64,000 bases of DNA from CALINF01 sp039990395. GTDB taxonomy: Bacteria; Pseudomonadota; Gammaproteobacteria; Pseudomonadales; Halieaceae. The DNA lies in NCBI GenBank assembly GCA_039990395.1, contig JBDXFZ010000111.1, positions 96,626 through 160,625 of the forward strand, in the 5' to 3' direction. Numbering within the stretch: the stretch's first letter is position 1; every line of letters begins with the position of its first letter. Made by a program: the position numbers and the translations under genes. Below, piece by piece: positions 55,033 to 63,925 of the stretch. The notes beneath the pieces were generated by a model. The model had not been told where the DNA came from. It did no database searches and saw only the letters and a program-made list of their open reading frames with translations.

Positions 55033-56994
55033 TTACTCGCCGTCCAGCTTATCTGCCAATTTCTTCATTTCAGCCGTAACCGATTTTCTTATCTTACTGC
55101 TATCAATTAGCGGGATATCCAGCTCCCTAAATATCGCCTTGGCATCTTTTATTGATGACGCTATCAATTTCTTCTCATCAGCGTCGTTGGGAGTCTTCTC
55201 ATGCGTATCCCAATACGAGTCAACTAAGTCTCGCAGACGCCTATTTGCTATTACAACCTCAGGATAATTTTCGATTGCCACTTTTTCAGAAGCCATCATA
55301 CCCAGCTCTGGCTCCAATATTCGAATCAACATCTTCTTAAACATCGGCCAGGCATTAGGGTCTATGCTACCTCCTATATAAGAAAGCTTGAACTCATTGA
55401 AGAAACATACCCATTGCTTCAAGGTGATTTTTTGGATGCCTTTCTCGAGATCCTCGGCCACATCTAGCAACTTAGCTTTCTTCTGAAATTTCGCGATATT
55501 ATCAATAGCCATCAAAAAGCCCGTCTGAAAAGCGATAGTCCTAAATGTTCTATATGACTGCTCTATCCTCTGCCTATTCTCTTCGGTCTTTCTCATTTTT
55601 GAAATTTTAAAGAATTCGGCCTGCCTAAGATCAGAAAACTTGTTGTTTATGGCAGATATTTCCTTTCTTTTTGTCTTTGTTGCCTCCAATTTAGACGTAA
55701 TAAACGCCCCATAAAGCCCCTCTCCGCCCAGAAATATTTTATTCCAAACAGTATCTGAACCAGTAAAAGAGTCAGCTCCCGCTATCCACTTACTCAGACC
55801 CAAAATCGATTGAAAGTGAGTCTGGGCCATTTGATTCTTCTCAAACAACAGCTCCAATATCGGCAAATAATTCTCTACAAATGCGAGTCGAAATTTGCTC
55901 TTCTTTTCTTTATCAAAAACCTTAAAAGTCTGCTCTCTTAGCTCGACCAATCCTTTGTCTCTCATAACAAATTTAAAACGATCTGTATTTGTTTGATCTG
56001 ACCGATTAGCTTTTTCCTTACCCCACTGACCATTATCGTATGATGCTTTACCGAAGAAAGTGTAAAGAAAAGCTTTGCTCAATAGGGAAGGGTTTGTAAT
56101 TACAAATTTAGGCTGATGCGCCTCTGTCATATCGGCATCAATATCGAATCCCGCAGACAACAAATTCAACTTACCAAGGTCTGAGAACCCGCGCTTTTCA
56201 GCCAAATAGTTGTAGTACGAGTTCACGGCAAGCGATACAGCATGCACGTCGTCCAACAATACTGTCCTGGATTCATTTACAGTTTTTGCGGAGTTATTTA
56301 CTGCAACAAAGAGTTCCTTCGATATGTGCGTGGGATGAACGCTAACTCGCTTTTTCCTTGGTGCAAACCATATAATAGTCACAGGGAGATCAGAAACGTA
56401 TTTTTCAGTTGCTGCCACTTTTTGATAAAAGGGCTTATAGATATCATCCATAGCAAAACAGTCCGCCGCATATCTAAAAGCATTGGATCGATGTTGCCCA
56501 TCAATTACGATGATATCGGCTTCATTTTGATCTATAGACAAACTGCCCAGCCTCGATGAGTTACCATCTTCATCTTGAAAGCAGTCCAAGTTCCAAATTC
56601 CACCCCAATCACCACCATTATCTGCGGGATACTCTGGCGCAGAAGAAGACTCAAGATAGCCTTTTGGCAATAGCACTGCTAGGACGGGCGGGAAAAAACC
56701 AACCTTCGAAAAGCGTCCTTGCAAATACGGTATCAAATCGGAGGCTATTCTTTCGTCACTAAGGTCCCTCTGCAAGAGTGAGTCTAGTGATCCGATCTTG
56801 CTAGGCTCTACCTTCTCCCGCATAGGTGATAGATGCTGTAATAGTTCAAAATGCCCACCAACCGAACCAGCGCTATCAGGTGTGGCGTAAGTCGAAAAGT
56901 AATGCACTCCAATATCGGCCCCCTCTATATAGAACTCTCCCTTTAGCCCCTCCAGGACTATTTGAGGCTTGGCGAGCTTCTTTATCTTAACCAT
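55033..56994 (-). CDS. DGQHR-domain protein, DndB-like
   Basis: 653 residues. The hallmark IVIDGQHRSNAFRYA (Asp165-Arg169) defines the DGQHR family that includes DndB, the repressor-like and modulating protein of phosphorothioation systems; FVAVNNSAKTVNESRTVLLDD follows. The C-terminal half is helical and charged, without recognised catalytic motifs. It is nearly twice the length of DndB as I recall it (about 360-380), so it may combine DndB-like DNA or nucleotide recognition with another role. Its start shares one base with the stop of the GIY-YIG-like gene. Last gene of the operon; sampled rows are about one-third GC. Confidence 0.82.
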   Translation of the reverse strand: MVKIKKLAKPQIVLEGLKGEFYIEGADIGVHYFSTYATPDSAGSVGGHFELLQHLSPMREKVEPSKIGSLDSLLQRDLSDERIASDLIPYLQGRFSKVGFFPPVLAVLLPKGYLESSSAPEYPADNGGDWGGIWNLDCFQDEDGNSSRLGSLSIDQNEADIIVIDGQHRSNAFRYAADCFAMDDIYKPFYQKVAATEKYVSDLPVTIIWFAPRKKRVSVHPTHISKELFVAVNNSAKTVNESRTVLLDDVHAVSLAVNSYYNYLAEKRGFSDLGKLNLLSAGFDIDADMTEAHQPKFVITNPSLLSKAFLYTFFGKASYDNGQWGKEKANRSDQTNTDRFKFVMRDKGLVELREQTFKVFDKEKKSKFRLAFVENYLPILELLFEKNQMAQTHFQSILGLSKWIAGADSFTGSDTVWNKIFLGGEGLYGAFITSKLEATKTKRKEISAINNKFSDLRQAEFFKISKMRKTEENRQRIEQSYRTFRTIAFQTGFLMAIDNIAKFQKKAKLLDVAEDLEKGIQKITLKQWVCFFNEFKLSYIGGSIDPNAWPMFKKMLIRILEPELGMMASEKVAIENYPEVVIANRRLRDLVDSYWDTHEKTPNDADEKKLIASSIKDAKAIFRELDIPLIDSSKIRKSVTAEMKKLADKLDGE

Positions 56995-57614
56995 TATCTA
57001 ACTCCATAAGGTGGGGCGCAAATTTTATTCAAGATAGTTTCATTTGACTTCAGGTCGTCACCACCTTCGGACCTTACGCACTTTATATACAGCTCATCTA
57101 GACGAAGACCTTCGGTTTGTAGGATCCTCGCAATTCTTTGACCAAAACACTTTGACTCTATGTCTGTATCAAGATTTCTAGAATCAATAGGTCGAAAGTC
57201 AGTATCAGGCTCCATTGCTTCCCATGTTTCATAGCACTCTGCAAGCTGCCTTTTATGTGTTTTGAGCCTTGAACGCAAGTTGTTGGATATACCTATATAG
57301 AGAGGCGCGGAAAATGCAAACATCAATTCCTGAAACTTTAAAAATCGATCCTCGTCATCTATGGCAAGTCCGCCTACTTCTCTCCGAACTAGCTCGCCGT
57401 GATAGTTGTTAGAAAATCCTTCTTTTACTGTAGAAATAACATTTCTTTTTTTCACAACGCCTGCAGATATGTTTTCTTTCGTCTCTGGAATATATATCCA
57501 GGAATAATAACCCGCCAGACCGTCTTCAATCGTGTCTATCTCATTGATTGAGTAGTACGCAACTTGAAACTCAGGTAACCCGCCAAATCTTACTCTTGTT
57601 TCATTCACGGACAT
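56994..57614 (-). CDS. GIY-YIG-like nuclease-fold protein with long insertion
   Basis: 206 residues. GYYSWIYIP (35-43) matches the GIY strand and APLYIGISNNLRSRLKTHKRQL (103-124) the YIG strand and following Arg/His helix (Tyr106, Gly108, Arg114, Arg116, His120). About 60 residues separate the two, far more than the usual 10-15, so the domain carries an insertion. A candidate metal-binding Glu is Glu192 in NETILNK. No other domain recognised. Sits between the PP-loop gene and the DGQHR gene with one-base overlaps on both sides (TGATG at the upstream junction), so it is an integral part of the system and a candidate DNA-cutting or nicking effector. Confidence 0.68.
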   Translation of the reverse strand: MSVNETRVRFGGLPEFQVAYYSINEIDTIEDGLAGYYSWIYIPETKENISAGVVKKRNVISTVKEGFSNNYHGELVRREVGGLAIDDEDRFLKFQELMFAFSAPLYIGISNNLRSRLKTHKRQLAECYETWEAMEPDTDFRPIDSRNLDTDIESKCFGQRIARILQTEGLRLDELYIKCVRSEGGDDLKSNETILNKICAPPYGVR

Positions 57615-58474
57615 CAGAGGCTACAGATCAAGCACGCCTGATCCTCAGGATCTTCATCCTCCTGAGATTTTAGAATGTCCTGCCACCTAGCAGTTGTAGT
57701 ACTTAGAATTATGCCTTGCTCCTTTTCCCTTTTCTCGGCTCGAGTAACAAGCTCTTCTAGTGCGCCCTGTGAAGACCAAGTATACCCATAGCCACCGGCA
57801 TCACTTTTCCCAGAGTCCCAGTCATAGCGCTCTCGCTTTGCATTCTCGTACGATTTAGCTTCCTCAAACAACTGCGGGTGGTTTCTCTTTAGGCCCAGCC
57901 ATTCACTCTGTCTTTGAAAGAAACAAAAATAGCACCCGGAGCGAGATCGCCATTTATAGTATTCCGGTATTCCAACTGACTCCTCAAGCATACGGAAAAC
58001 ATCATCACGTATCACCCCATCTTCCACGAATGGAAAAATCGCCTTTATTGTTTCCTTGTGACTAATATAGCCCTCACGGTCCTCATCTGCGCGAATACCT
58101 ATATAGCTGACTACCTGGTCATTTCCGACAAAATCCTCGAATGGTCGGATTTTCATTTCCCTCGTACACCATCGTTGTTTTGCTGAGGGTAGAAAACCAT
58201 TGTAAACCTCTAGCCAATGATCAAAATCTTTTCCACTACTAAGTCGATTGATTTCTTTCCCGAGATAAGCTTCTAGCTTATCCAAGAAGTCATAGACTTC
58301 TTTCAACTCCGCTCCAGTATCCGAAAAGAAATACTCTACCTTCTCGTGGACCTCCGGATACTTATCCTTAATGTAAATAGCGAGTGCTGCGCTGTCTTTT
58401 CCTCCAGACAAGCCAAGTACGTGACGAGCATTAGGTAATTGAAGAGCTTCTTTAAACAGTATCTTGTTAGACAT
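57614..58474 (-). CDS. sspD: PAPS-reductase-like PP-loop ATPase, SspD/DndC-like
   Basis: 286 residues. ATP-pyrophosphatase PP-loop LGLSGGKDSAALA (23-28), SDTGAELKEVYDFL, PSAKQRWCTREMKIRPFE (Cys103) and SGCYFCFFQRQSEW (Cys181, Cys184), the cysteine arrangement seen in DndC/SspD-type proteins that bind an iron-sulfur cluster and activate the DNA backbone for sulfur insertion. A C-terminal CLIC pair (Cys282, Cys285) is extra. Shorter than classical DndC. The DUF4007-ATPase-PP-loop order matches the sspBCD cassette of single-strand phosphorothioation systems. Overlaps the ATPase gene by eight bases. Confidence 0.82.
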   Translation of the reverse strand: MSNKILFKEALQLPNARHVLGLSGGKDSAALAIYIKDKYPEVHEKVEYFFSDTGAELKEVYDFLDKLEAYLGKEINRLSSGKDFDHWLEVYNGFLPSAKQRWCTREMKIRPFEDFVGNDQVVSYIGIRADEDREGYISHKETIKAIFPFVEDGVIRDDVFRMLEESVGIPEYYKWRSRSGCYFCFFQRQSEWLGLKRNHPQLFEEAKSYENAKRERYDWDSGKSDAGGYGYTWSSQGALEELVTRAEKREKEQGIILSTTTARWQDILKSQEDEDPEDQACLICSL

Positions 58475-61400
58475 TCTTGATTCTCGCTTTACTCTTTTTG
58501 GACTTGACTGATTTTTTGCTTTGGCTGCGATAATCGTTCAAAAAATCATCTACTAACTCAGCCAATATAGCTAACTTCAATTCCTTGTCCTTATGCTTAT
58601 CCAAAGAAGATCTCAGCTCTGCTTTTACGTCTTGAATAGCTTCATGCCGGGCCTGATCAATAGCCACCACCTCGTCAATTGGTTCGCAACCTTTCTTCAG
58701 TGACTTCAACAGGATTACGTCAAAATCATTATCGTAGCTTGCTGCGCTTTTATCATAATGAAGCCGAATCGTCTCCAAGTCGAGCATGCGCTTAGCATAA
58801 TCACTCAGTTTGACCTCTGCTTCAGCCCGATCTGCATCGGACCATTTAGACGATGGCTTCTGACCCAAGAACATTAGAACGTTTTGAAGCCAGTCACTAT
58901 CAGTGCCCTCGCGTTTACTGAGCCGCATTATGAAAGCTTTGAGTCCATCTACGTCTACCGTGTGCTGCTCAAGACCCTCGTAGCGGCCGATGGATTTCCT
59001 GCGGAGGTCGGCTAAAGATACGCCTTCGTCCATATGTAGAGCATAAGCAAGTAGCCGCTGTTGGTGACTGAGCATATTGCTATAGGTGTACTTGAGCTCC
59101 CTTAGCGCACTAAGTAGCGAGCTTGCATAACCCTCCAGGTTTCCGCTCTCTTCATTCAGCTCATTTTCGTATCCCAATGCTCTAGGTAAATCTTCGAACA
59201 GGAGTGTCTCTGGCGATTTGGCAAGCTTAAACGCATCTCTAACCCTCCGAGCTTGGGCGGATATATCGCTACTGCGCGTTTTCAGCGTATATTCCTCAAG
59301 GCCGTCAATTAGGTTTGCTAAAGGCCGAACCAATTGAACAATCGTCTTATCTTTATCGTCTTCAAAGAATGTTTTGTACTCTGCGTAAATGGAGGCTCGC
59401 AACCCCCTAATTTTGAATCTTTGAACAGTAAATTCGTCAGGTCGTTTTACAAATCGCTCCAGCATATCTTCAGTAAACACTGGGCGGTACTGACGACGTT
59501 CATATATCGCGAGTTCTTGCTGATAAACGCAGTAAACCGCTATGTATAGAATCGGGAGAATACCGGCTTTAACCCCGTAAGGCGGGGCCATCAGCTCTGC
59601 ATTCAATTCGGCAAATGATGTTGCTGCTTCTTCCGTTTCATCTAGAAAATCGTTGATTCGGTTCCACACGTGATAAAACGGTGTTCCCTTTTCTGGAGCA
59701 CTGAACTGCCATTTGTTTAGCTCCACCTCTCGGTGCAGCTTCGTCTCCTTCAGAATTGATCGATAGATCGCCTTCTCCGGAGGAAACTTGTCTATTGCTA
59801 AATCAGCGCTGCCCGCCGAGCTCATCATCGCTAGCAATAACTTATTCCGGCCAGCGTTCGCTTGCGAAGAGGGCTTGTCACGATTAACGAGTTCGTTATG
59901 CAGAGCGGGCGCTTTACTATAAACTCGGCCCAGCACAGCGGATAGTTGCTCCTGAAACTGGCGTTTCCCAGAAACTTCGATATGTCTTCCTTGATAGAAC
60001 CATGAATTATCTTGCGGTGTCTCCAAGGCTGCACTTAGCATCAGATCTTGAGCGAGCTCTGCCGCAGTTAATCTATCCTCAAATTCCCTTTTGGCTACGG
60101 GATCACTATTCAGTTCCTGCTGCGTTCTTCCAACATACCTAAGGGCGACCACCTCAGCAGTTGATTCTCTCAATTGAGATCCATTTTTGCACAGAGCCAA
60201 CACATCTAAATCTGAGAAGTGCTGCGACACATCCTCATTGAAAATCTTTTCATCATCCTGTGCCGCAGCTAGGAAGAGTATAATCCTAGGATAAGTTGAC
60301 TGTTTTGGCTGCTTTCTGAAACTCCTAGCGTCTACAAAAATAGGCGTAAAGTATCGGAGAGCGCCACTTTTAATCGTGTACCTTCGAGCCACGATCGGCT
60401 GCAGCGACTTCTCTTCGTTTAAGGTTTCAGCTAGCTCGAACTCTCCAATATGATCCAGCCCAACACGCAGAGCATCCTCTAGGTCAAAATCACTTCCCTG
60501 CCATACACGGTACTCACCGCTAAACTTTCGATAAGTTATAACAGAGCTGGCACTAAGGAACTTTAAGCCTCGGCTAGTTGCGGCTTTACTCCCCTGGCTA
60601 GCCTCCAATATAGCCTTGGAAGGCTTCAGCCCTGCCTTAGCTCCGATAATATTGAGAATTCCTATGGTCTTGAGTAAGGCTATATCTGCTGAGCCTGCAT
60701 CCCCAAGTCGCTCCAAAGCGGTTACAACCTCTGCCCATCGCCTGTGTGTAGCGTAATCGCTTAGCGCGGCAGACTGATTGCTAATAAAATAGTCGAAAAT
60801 GTGATGCGGAAGAACCCAATCATCAACAGAACTAAGCCGGGCAAGCATATCCACAAGACCGAATTCCTCATGGCTACCCAGATAGCTGAATAAAGTACGT
60901 TCGTTCTGTGCAATTTTTTGACAAAGCAACGGTAGAATTAGAGCGCTTATAGGATGCAGTGGATAACACTTTTCGAAGAGTCGAGTCGCTTCAACCTTTT
61001 TGAGCACACTAGGTAATGCTCCATTTTCGGCTAATACATTGACAACATTAGCCACGTTTTTGTGAATTCTTGACGACTCTTGCTTCGAGAAATTATGCTC
61101 AAATGCGCTAGAAACTATTCGCAAAACTTGTTCAGATGACTCGATAAATGGCACTTCTTCAAAGCGCCCTTGCACTTTTGACCACTCGTTCTTTAGATTC
61201 TCTCCCAGTCCTTTAGCGTATTGCTCAAACGACTGGTGAAGCATCACGAAAAGAAACAGATTACACTTACCTCCTCCACACGCATGTTCTGCCAAAGCTT
61301 GTAGTAGATAGATATCGTTAGCACCGTAGTGCCTAGCCTCATATTCGAGAAACTTTCCTAGCTCATCAATAATGAGCAAAATTCCTCTAAAACCAATTTT

Positions 61401-61949
61401 CGTAAGCGCTTCTTGTGCCTCTGAGAACAAGGCAATTACTTCGGAGACGCCTATTTTTGCGTTATTTAGCAAATCGGAGCTTTTTCGAAATACTGCAGGA
61501 CGCTTTCCGCGACGACCAGCCCAAGCCTCTTCCATAGAACGATTTAGACCGAGCAACAGCCTTCGTGCCATTGGCTCAGGCGCGCCGGTAATCAGAATCT
61601 TAAGCATACCGGCGCTATTCTTGACTTCGGCCTGACACGATCTGGCAAGGTTTTCGTCTACCGCCATAAGCTTCTTCTGGGCCAGCTGCGTAAGACTACT
61701 ATCAGGCGAAGAGAGAAGCTCCGCTACAAATACAGAGAATGAAGATTTACCCGAACCATAAGGTCCAATGAGCGACCATGCCCGCGGCGCTTGCTTTTCA
61801 CTGAATGCCGAAGAAACTCTCTCTAACGTTCGAATAGCTCTCGAAGTGGGAATATATGCTTCCAATACATCCTGAGACCCACTATCGCGCTCCAAATTAA
61901 TGGATCTTGTGTAATGAGTATTAACTCTAACTTTGTCCGCAATAATCAT
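58467..61949 (-). CDS. sspC: Large P-loop ATPase, SspC-like
   Basis: 1160 residues. Walker A IGPYGSGKSS (Lys68) and Walker B GILLIIDELGKF (Asp196, Glu197), followed by FLFVMLHQSFEQYAKGLGENLKNEWSKVQGRFEEVPF, typical of large STAND/AAA-like ATPases in defence islands. The rest is long and helical, with no nuclease or helicase motif recognised. Located between the DUF4007 gene (four-base overlap) and the PP-loop gene, the place of SspC in sspBCD. It probably uses ATP to load or move the modification complex along DNA (inference). Confidence 0.8.
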   Translation of the reverse strand: MIIADKVRVNTHYTRSINLERDSGSQDVLEAYIPTSRAIRTLERVSSAFSEKQAPRAWSLIGPYGSGKSSFSVFVAELLSSPDSSLTQLAQKKLMAVDENLARSCQAEVKNSAGMLKILITGAPEPMARRLLLGLNRSMEEAWAGRRGKRPAVFRKSSDLLNNAKIGVSEVIALFSEAQEALTKIGFRGILLIIDELGKFLEYEARHYGANDIYLLQALAEHACGGGKCNLFLFVMLHQSFEQYAKGLGENLKNEWSKVQGRFEEVPFIESSEQVLRIVSSAFEHNFSKQESSRIHKNVANVVNVLAENGALPSVLKKVEATRLFEKCYPLHPISALILPLLCQKIAQNERTLFSYLGSHEEFGLVDMLARLSSVDDWVLPHHIFDYFISNQSAALSDYATHRRWAEVVTALERLGDAGSADIALLKTIGILNIIGAKAGLKPSKAILEASQGSKAATSRGLKFLSASSVITYRKFSGEYRVWQGSDFDLEDALRVGLDHIGEFELAETLNEEKSLQPIVARRYTIKSGALRYFTPIFVDARSFRKQPKQSTYPRIILFLAAAQDDEKIFNEDVSQHFSDLDVLALCKNGSQLRESTAEVVALRYVGRTQQELNSDPVAKREFEDRLTAAELAQDLMLSAALETPQDNSWFYQGRHIEVSGKRQFQEQLSAVLGRVYSKAPALHNELVNRDKPSSQANAGRNKLLLAMMSSAGSADLAIDKFPPEKAIYRSILKETKLHREVELNKWQFSAPEKGTPFYHVWNRINDFLDETEEAATSFAELNAELMAPPYGVKAGILPILYIAVYCVYQQELAIYERRQYRPVFTEDMLERFVKRPDEFTVQRFKIRGLRASIYAEYKTFFEDDKDKTIVQLVRPLANLIDGLEEYTLKTRSSDISAQARRVRDAFKLAKSPETLLFEDLPRALGYENELNEESGNLEGYASSLLSALRELKYTYSNMLSHQQRLLAYALHMDEGVSLADLRRKSIGRYEGLEQHTVDVDGLKAFIMRLSKREGTDSDWLQNVLMFLGQKPSSKWSDADRAEAEVKLSDYAKRMLDLETIRLHYDKSAASYDNDFDVILLKSLKKGCEPIDEVVAIDQARHEAIQDVKAELRSSLDKHKDKELKLAILAELVDDFLNDYRSQSKKSVKSKKSKARIKNV

Positions 61950-62884
61950 GCCGCCTTCCCCTCTTGGGCAAGCGCGTAATGTTTTTCAATAAATGAGTGC
62001 AGAGGCACTTTTGTAGTTTGGAATAATTGGTGTATTCCCGCAGTTTCGTTGATCTCAAAAACGCCAGGCATACTAGCGACTAACAATTCTAGCTTCGTGA
62101 GGAGATCCACTTCAGTTAGCCTAAAGACCGCTCCTGGCGCAGGGTGATCGTCGCGGCTATACATTAAGTCTTCTATAGGCACGGTATTGGATTGTTTTTC
62201 TTCAAACAACTGAGCCACAGCATAGCCTAGTATGCCTATTGGCAACCCTGGCCTAGCAGCAGACTTAGATTGAAAACCCCTCTCCCCCACCATTGGCGTA
62301 ATGAGACGTAATAATGCTAACGGGGAATCAAGTGCGTCCTCAATAGGTGTTCGATTACTGACACGACTCTGCGTATACATTCTTGGAATCAAACTAGCGT
62401 CGGCTTTCAAAGTATTAGCTGCTGGCCTCTTTACGCTCTTAACACGATCTCCGACATAATCTGACAATGCGGTGAAGACTTCTTGGCCGGTGAATTCGGG
62501 CTTGTGGTAACAGTTAAAGAACCAATACCAAGATGTTGCTTGTTCCGGGTTACTCACCAGCAGCCAATGCAACAGCCAAATAGTGGCCTCGTCTTCTAAA
62601 TAAGGATCAAGACCTGAGTTAGTGCTAAACAGTAGGTTACCGATCTCTGTAGGCTTATATGAATTTGACTCGAGTAACTGAAACGCTCGTAACCAGTAGC
62701 CTATGGACTCAACCATATTTTTTCCTACACCAAGGACCTCTATCGCTTCTTCAGATCTAAGTACGTACGGATTCCGCTTTACAGCCTGAAAGCCCTTCGA
62801 AAGCCAGCCATACCGAACTGCAAATGTTTGATGACGACCGAACGCTACTTTTGTGTCATCAAACTTCAACTTTGACACCTCCAT
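61946..62884 (-). CDS. sspB: DUF4007 protein, SspB-like
   Basis: 312 residues. Clear DUF4007 features: FGRHQTFAVRYGWLSKGFQAV (15-35) and LGVGKNMVESIGYWLRAFQLL (51-71), then DPYLEDEATIWLLHWLLVSNP. As I recall, SspB of SspABCD is the DUF4007 protein with DNA-nicking activity needed for single-strand phosphorothioation. It overlaps the small regulator-like gene by 26 bases and the ATPase gene by four. Assignment to SspB rests on domain plus gene order. Confidence 0.82.
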   Translation of the reverse strand: MEVSKLKFDDTKVAFGRHQTFAVRYGWLSKGFQAVKRNPYVLRSEEAIEVLGVGKNMVESIGYWLRAFQLLESNSYKPTEIGNLLFSTNSGLDPYLEDEATIWLLHWLLVSNPEQATSWYWFFNCYHKPEFTGQEVFTALSDYVGDRVKSVKRPAANTLKADASLIPRMYTQSRVSNRTPIEDALDSPLALLRLITPMVGERGFQSKSAARPGLPIGILGYAVAQLFEEKQSNTVPIEDLMYSRDDHPAPGAVFRLTEVDLLTKLELLVASMPGVFEINETAGIHQLFQTTKVPLHSFIEKHYALAQEGKAA

Positions 62885-63092
62885 CCTGACTCTCGGTAAC
62901 CTCTAGCCCTAAATTCAGCTGCCCTCTATCGGCAAGAAATTCAGTCGCATTTTCAAGAAACCAGGTCTTCAAATTCAGACCCTCTTGCTTGAGAGCAGCG
63001 TGCAGCTCTTGTTTGAGATCAGGCTCAATTTCAATGACTATGCGCCCACTATTTCCAATACTCACGATTTGTTGACCTATGGTATGTGACAT
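62859..63092 (-). CDS. Small ribbon-helix-helix-like protein leading the phosphorothioation operon
   Basis: 77 residues. IVSIGNSGRIVIEIEPDLKQELHAALKQEGLNLKTWFLENATEFL has the beta-strand then two-helix pattern of ribbon-helix-helix DNA-binding proteins. It is the first gene of the operon and overlaps sspB by 26 bases. Just upstream is the inverted repeat CTATGT-N6-ACATAG, a plausible operator, so autoregulation is likely (inference). The ATG at 63092 has no Shine-Dalgarno, so a start at the internal GTG (codon 10) is possible. Confidence 0.65.
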   Translation of the reverse strand: MSHTIGQQIVSIGNSGRIVIEIEPDLKQELHAALKQEGLNLKTWFLENATEFLADRGQLNLGLEVTESQDGGVKVEV

Positions 63093-63095
63093 TAT

Positions 63096-63113
63096 CTATG
63101 TAACATAACATAG
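63096..63113. promoter_or_regulatory. Inverted repeat CTATGT-N6-ACATAG, candidate operator
   Basis: Perfect six-base arms located 4-21 bases before the ATG of the ribbon-helix-helix-like gene, overlapping a possible -10 (TATGTT, minus strand). Probable autoregulatory site. Confidence 0.5.
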
Positions 63114-63130
63114 CATGGGAGAGGCTAAAT

Positions 63131-63145
63131 TTGTATACATTACAA
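63131..63145. promoter_or_regulatory. Inverted repeat TTGTA-N5-TACAA
   Basis: Five-base perfect arms 18 bases upstream of the first inverted repeat; it could be a second operator half or part of the promoter. Confidence 0.3.
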
Positions 63146-63455
63146 TGATGCGGTGCCATCAAACCACGGCATGGACTGATTTGGCCGAATGTTTGACGGG
63201 CCACTGAAGCTGCGACTCTACGAGAATAATATTCTTTTATTTATCAAATAGTTAAGTAGAGAAAGACACCAACGATGCCTAACCTTATTCGGCCCCATAG
63301 CGATAGATTATCGCAACTTCTTTGCGGCCTCTCCATAACGAGGAGACAAACATGTACATTATTCAGACACATACATAATCTGTTGAGGTAATAGTTTTAG
63401 CTGTGCACAACTCAGTCTGGATGCACTGATTCGACTGAACGGGTCTATAGCGTTA

Positions 63456-63890
63456 CTAGCTAGCCACGCCCTCTAACTCGTCAAATAACGACCAGAGGGG
63501 ACGTTCATCCGGGTCTGCCATTATTTGGATCAAATAAGGCATTCCAGCATTCGCAACACCCAAGCAGTAGTCAAATACAGCTCGGTGGTTTGATAGGGAC
63601 GCCACATCTTGTGTTACTCCCAAATAGGCTAAAAGCATGTGATTGATCCGATAAGAGTCACCAGAGAATATCGTTGCAGGTGTTGCATTATATGTATCTG
63701 AATCGGGCTCGGGATCTAGGCCCTTTGATATTCCCAGCAAAAATGAAAGGTACCAAAAATCCACTTGCCTCTTAAACGGGGCATACTCTGGAGTATTCTT
63801 GTTTCCTCCAGTACGGCTATAACTAATCACGGAATCACGATACTTCTTTGGAATTTCCACGTTAAATGATGCAAAGGGGTTGGCGTTCAT
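63456..63890 (-). CDS. Hypothetical protein, possibly a small phosphorothioation-associated protein
   Basis: 144 residues, acidic, no signal peptide or membrane segment. AAAGGA lies eight bases before the ATG, supporting a real gene. The stretch YAPFKRQVDFWYLSFLLGISKGLDP recalls small Dnd-associated proteins of about this size that carry a PFK...D...LA.LG pattern, but the match is from memory and weak. It points toward the operon start and lies 363 bases upstream of it, so it may belong to the same island. Confidence 0.6.
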   Translation of the reverse strand: MNANPFASFNVEIPKKYRDSVISYSRTGGNKNTPEYAPFKRQVDFWYLSFLLGISKGLDPEPDSDTYNATPATIFSGDSYRINHMLLAYLGVTQDVASLSNHRAVFDYCLGVANAGMPYLIQIMADPDERPLWSLFDELEGVAS

Positions 63891-63925
63891 AATCTGATTC
63901 CTTTAAGCGGCAGTAGCTTCACTAC

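Larger units (their letters stand above)
63093..63455. other. Intergenic region upstream of the phosphorothioation operon
   Basis: 363 bases, AT-rich. It holds the two inverted repeats listed separately and, on the plus strand, an eight-codon frame at 63352-63378 (MYIIQTHT) behind a good GAGGAG site, which may be chance. No tRNA, repeat array or longer coding frame seen. Confidence 0.6.

Noticed and set aside
54971..55267. 98-codon plus-strand frame opposite the end of the DGQHR gene
   Set aside because: Antisense shadow with no recognisable features.
63352..63378. Eight-codon frame MYIIQTHT behind GAGGAG
   Set aside because: Could be a leader peptide but nothing follows it on the plus strand; most likely chance.
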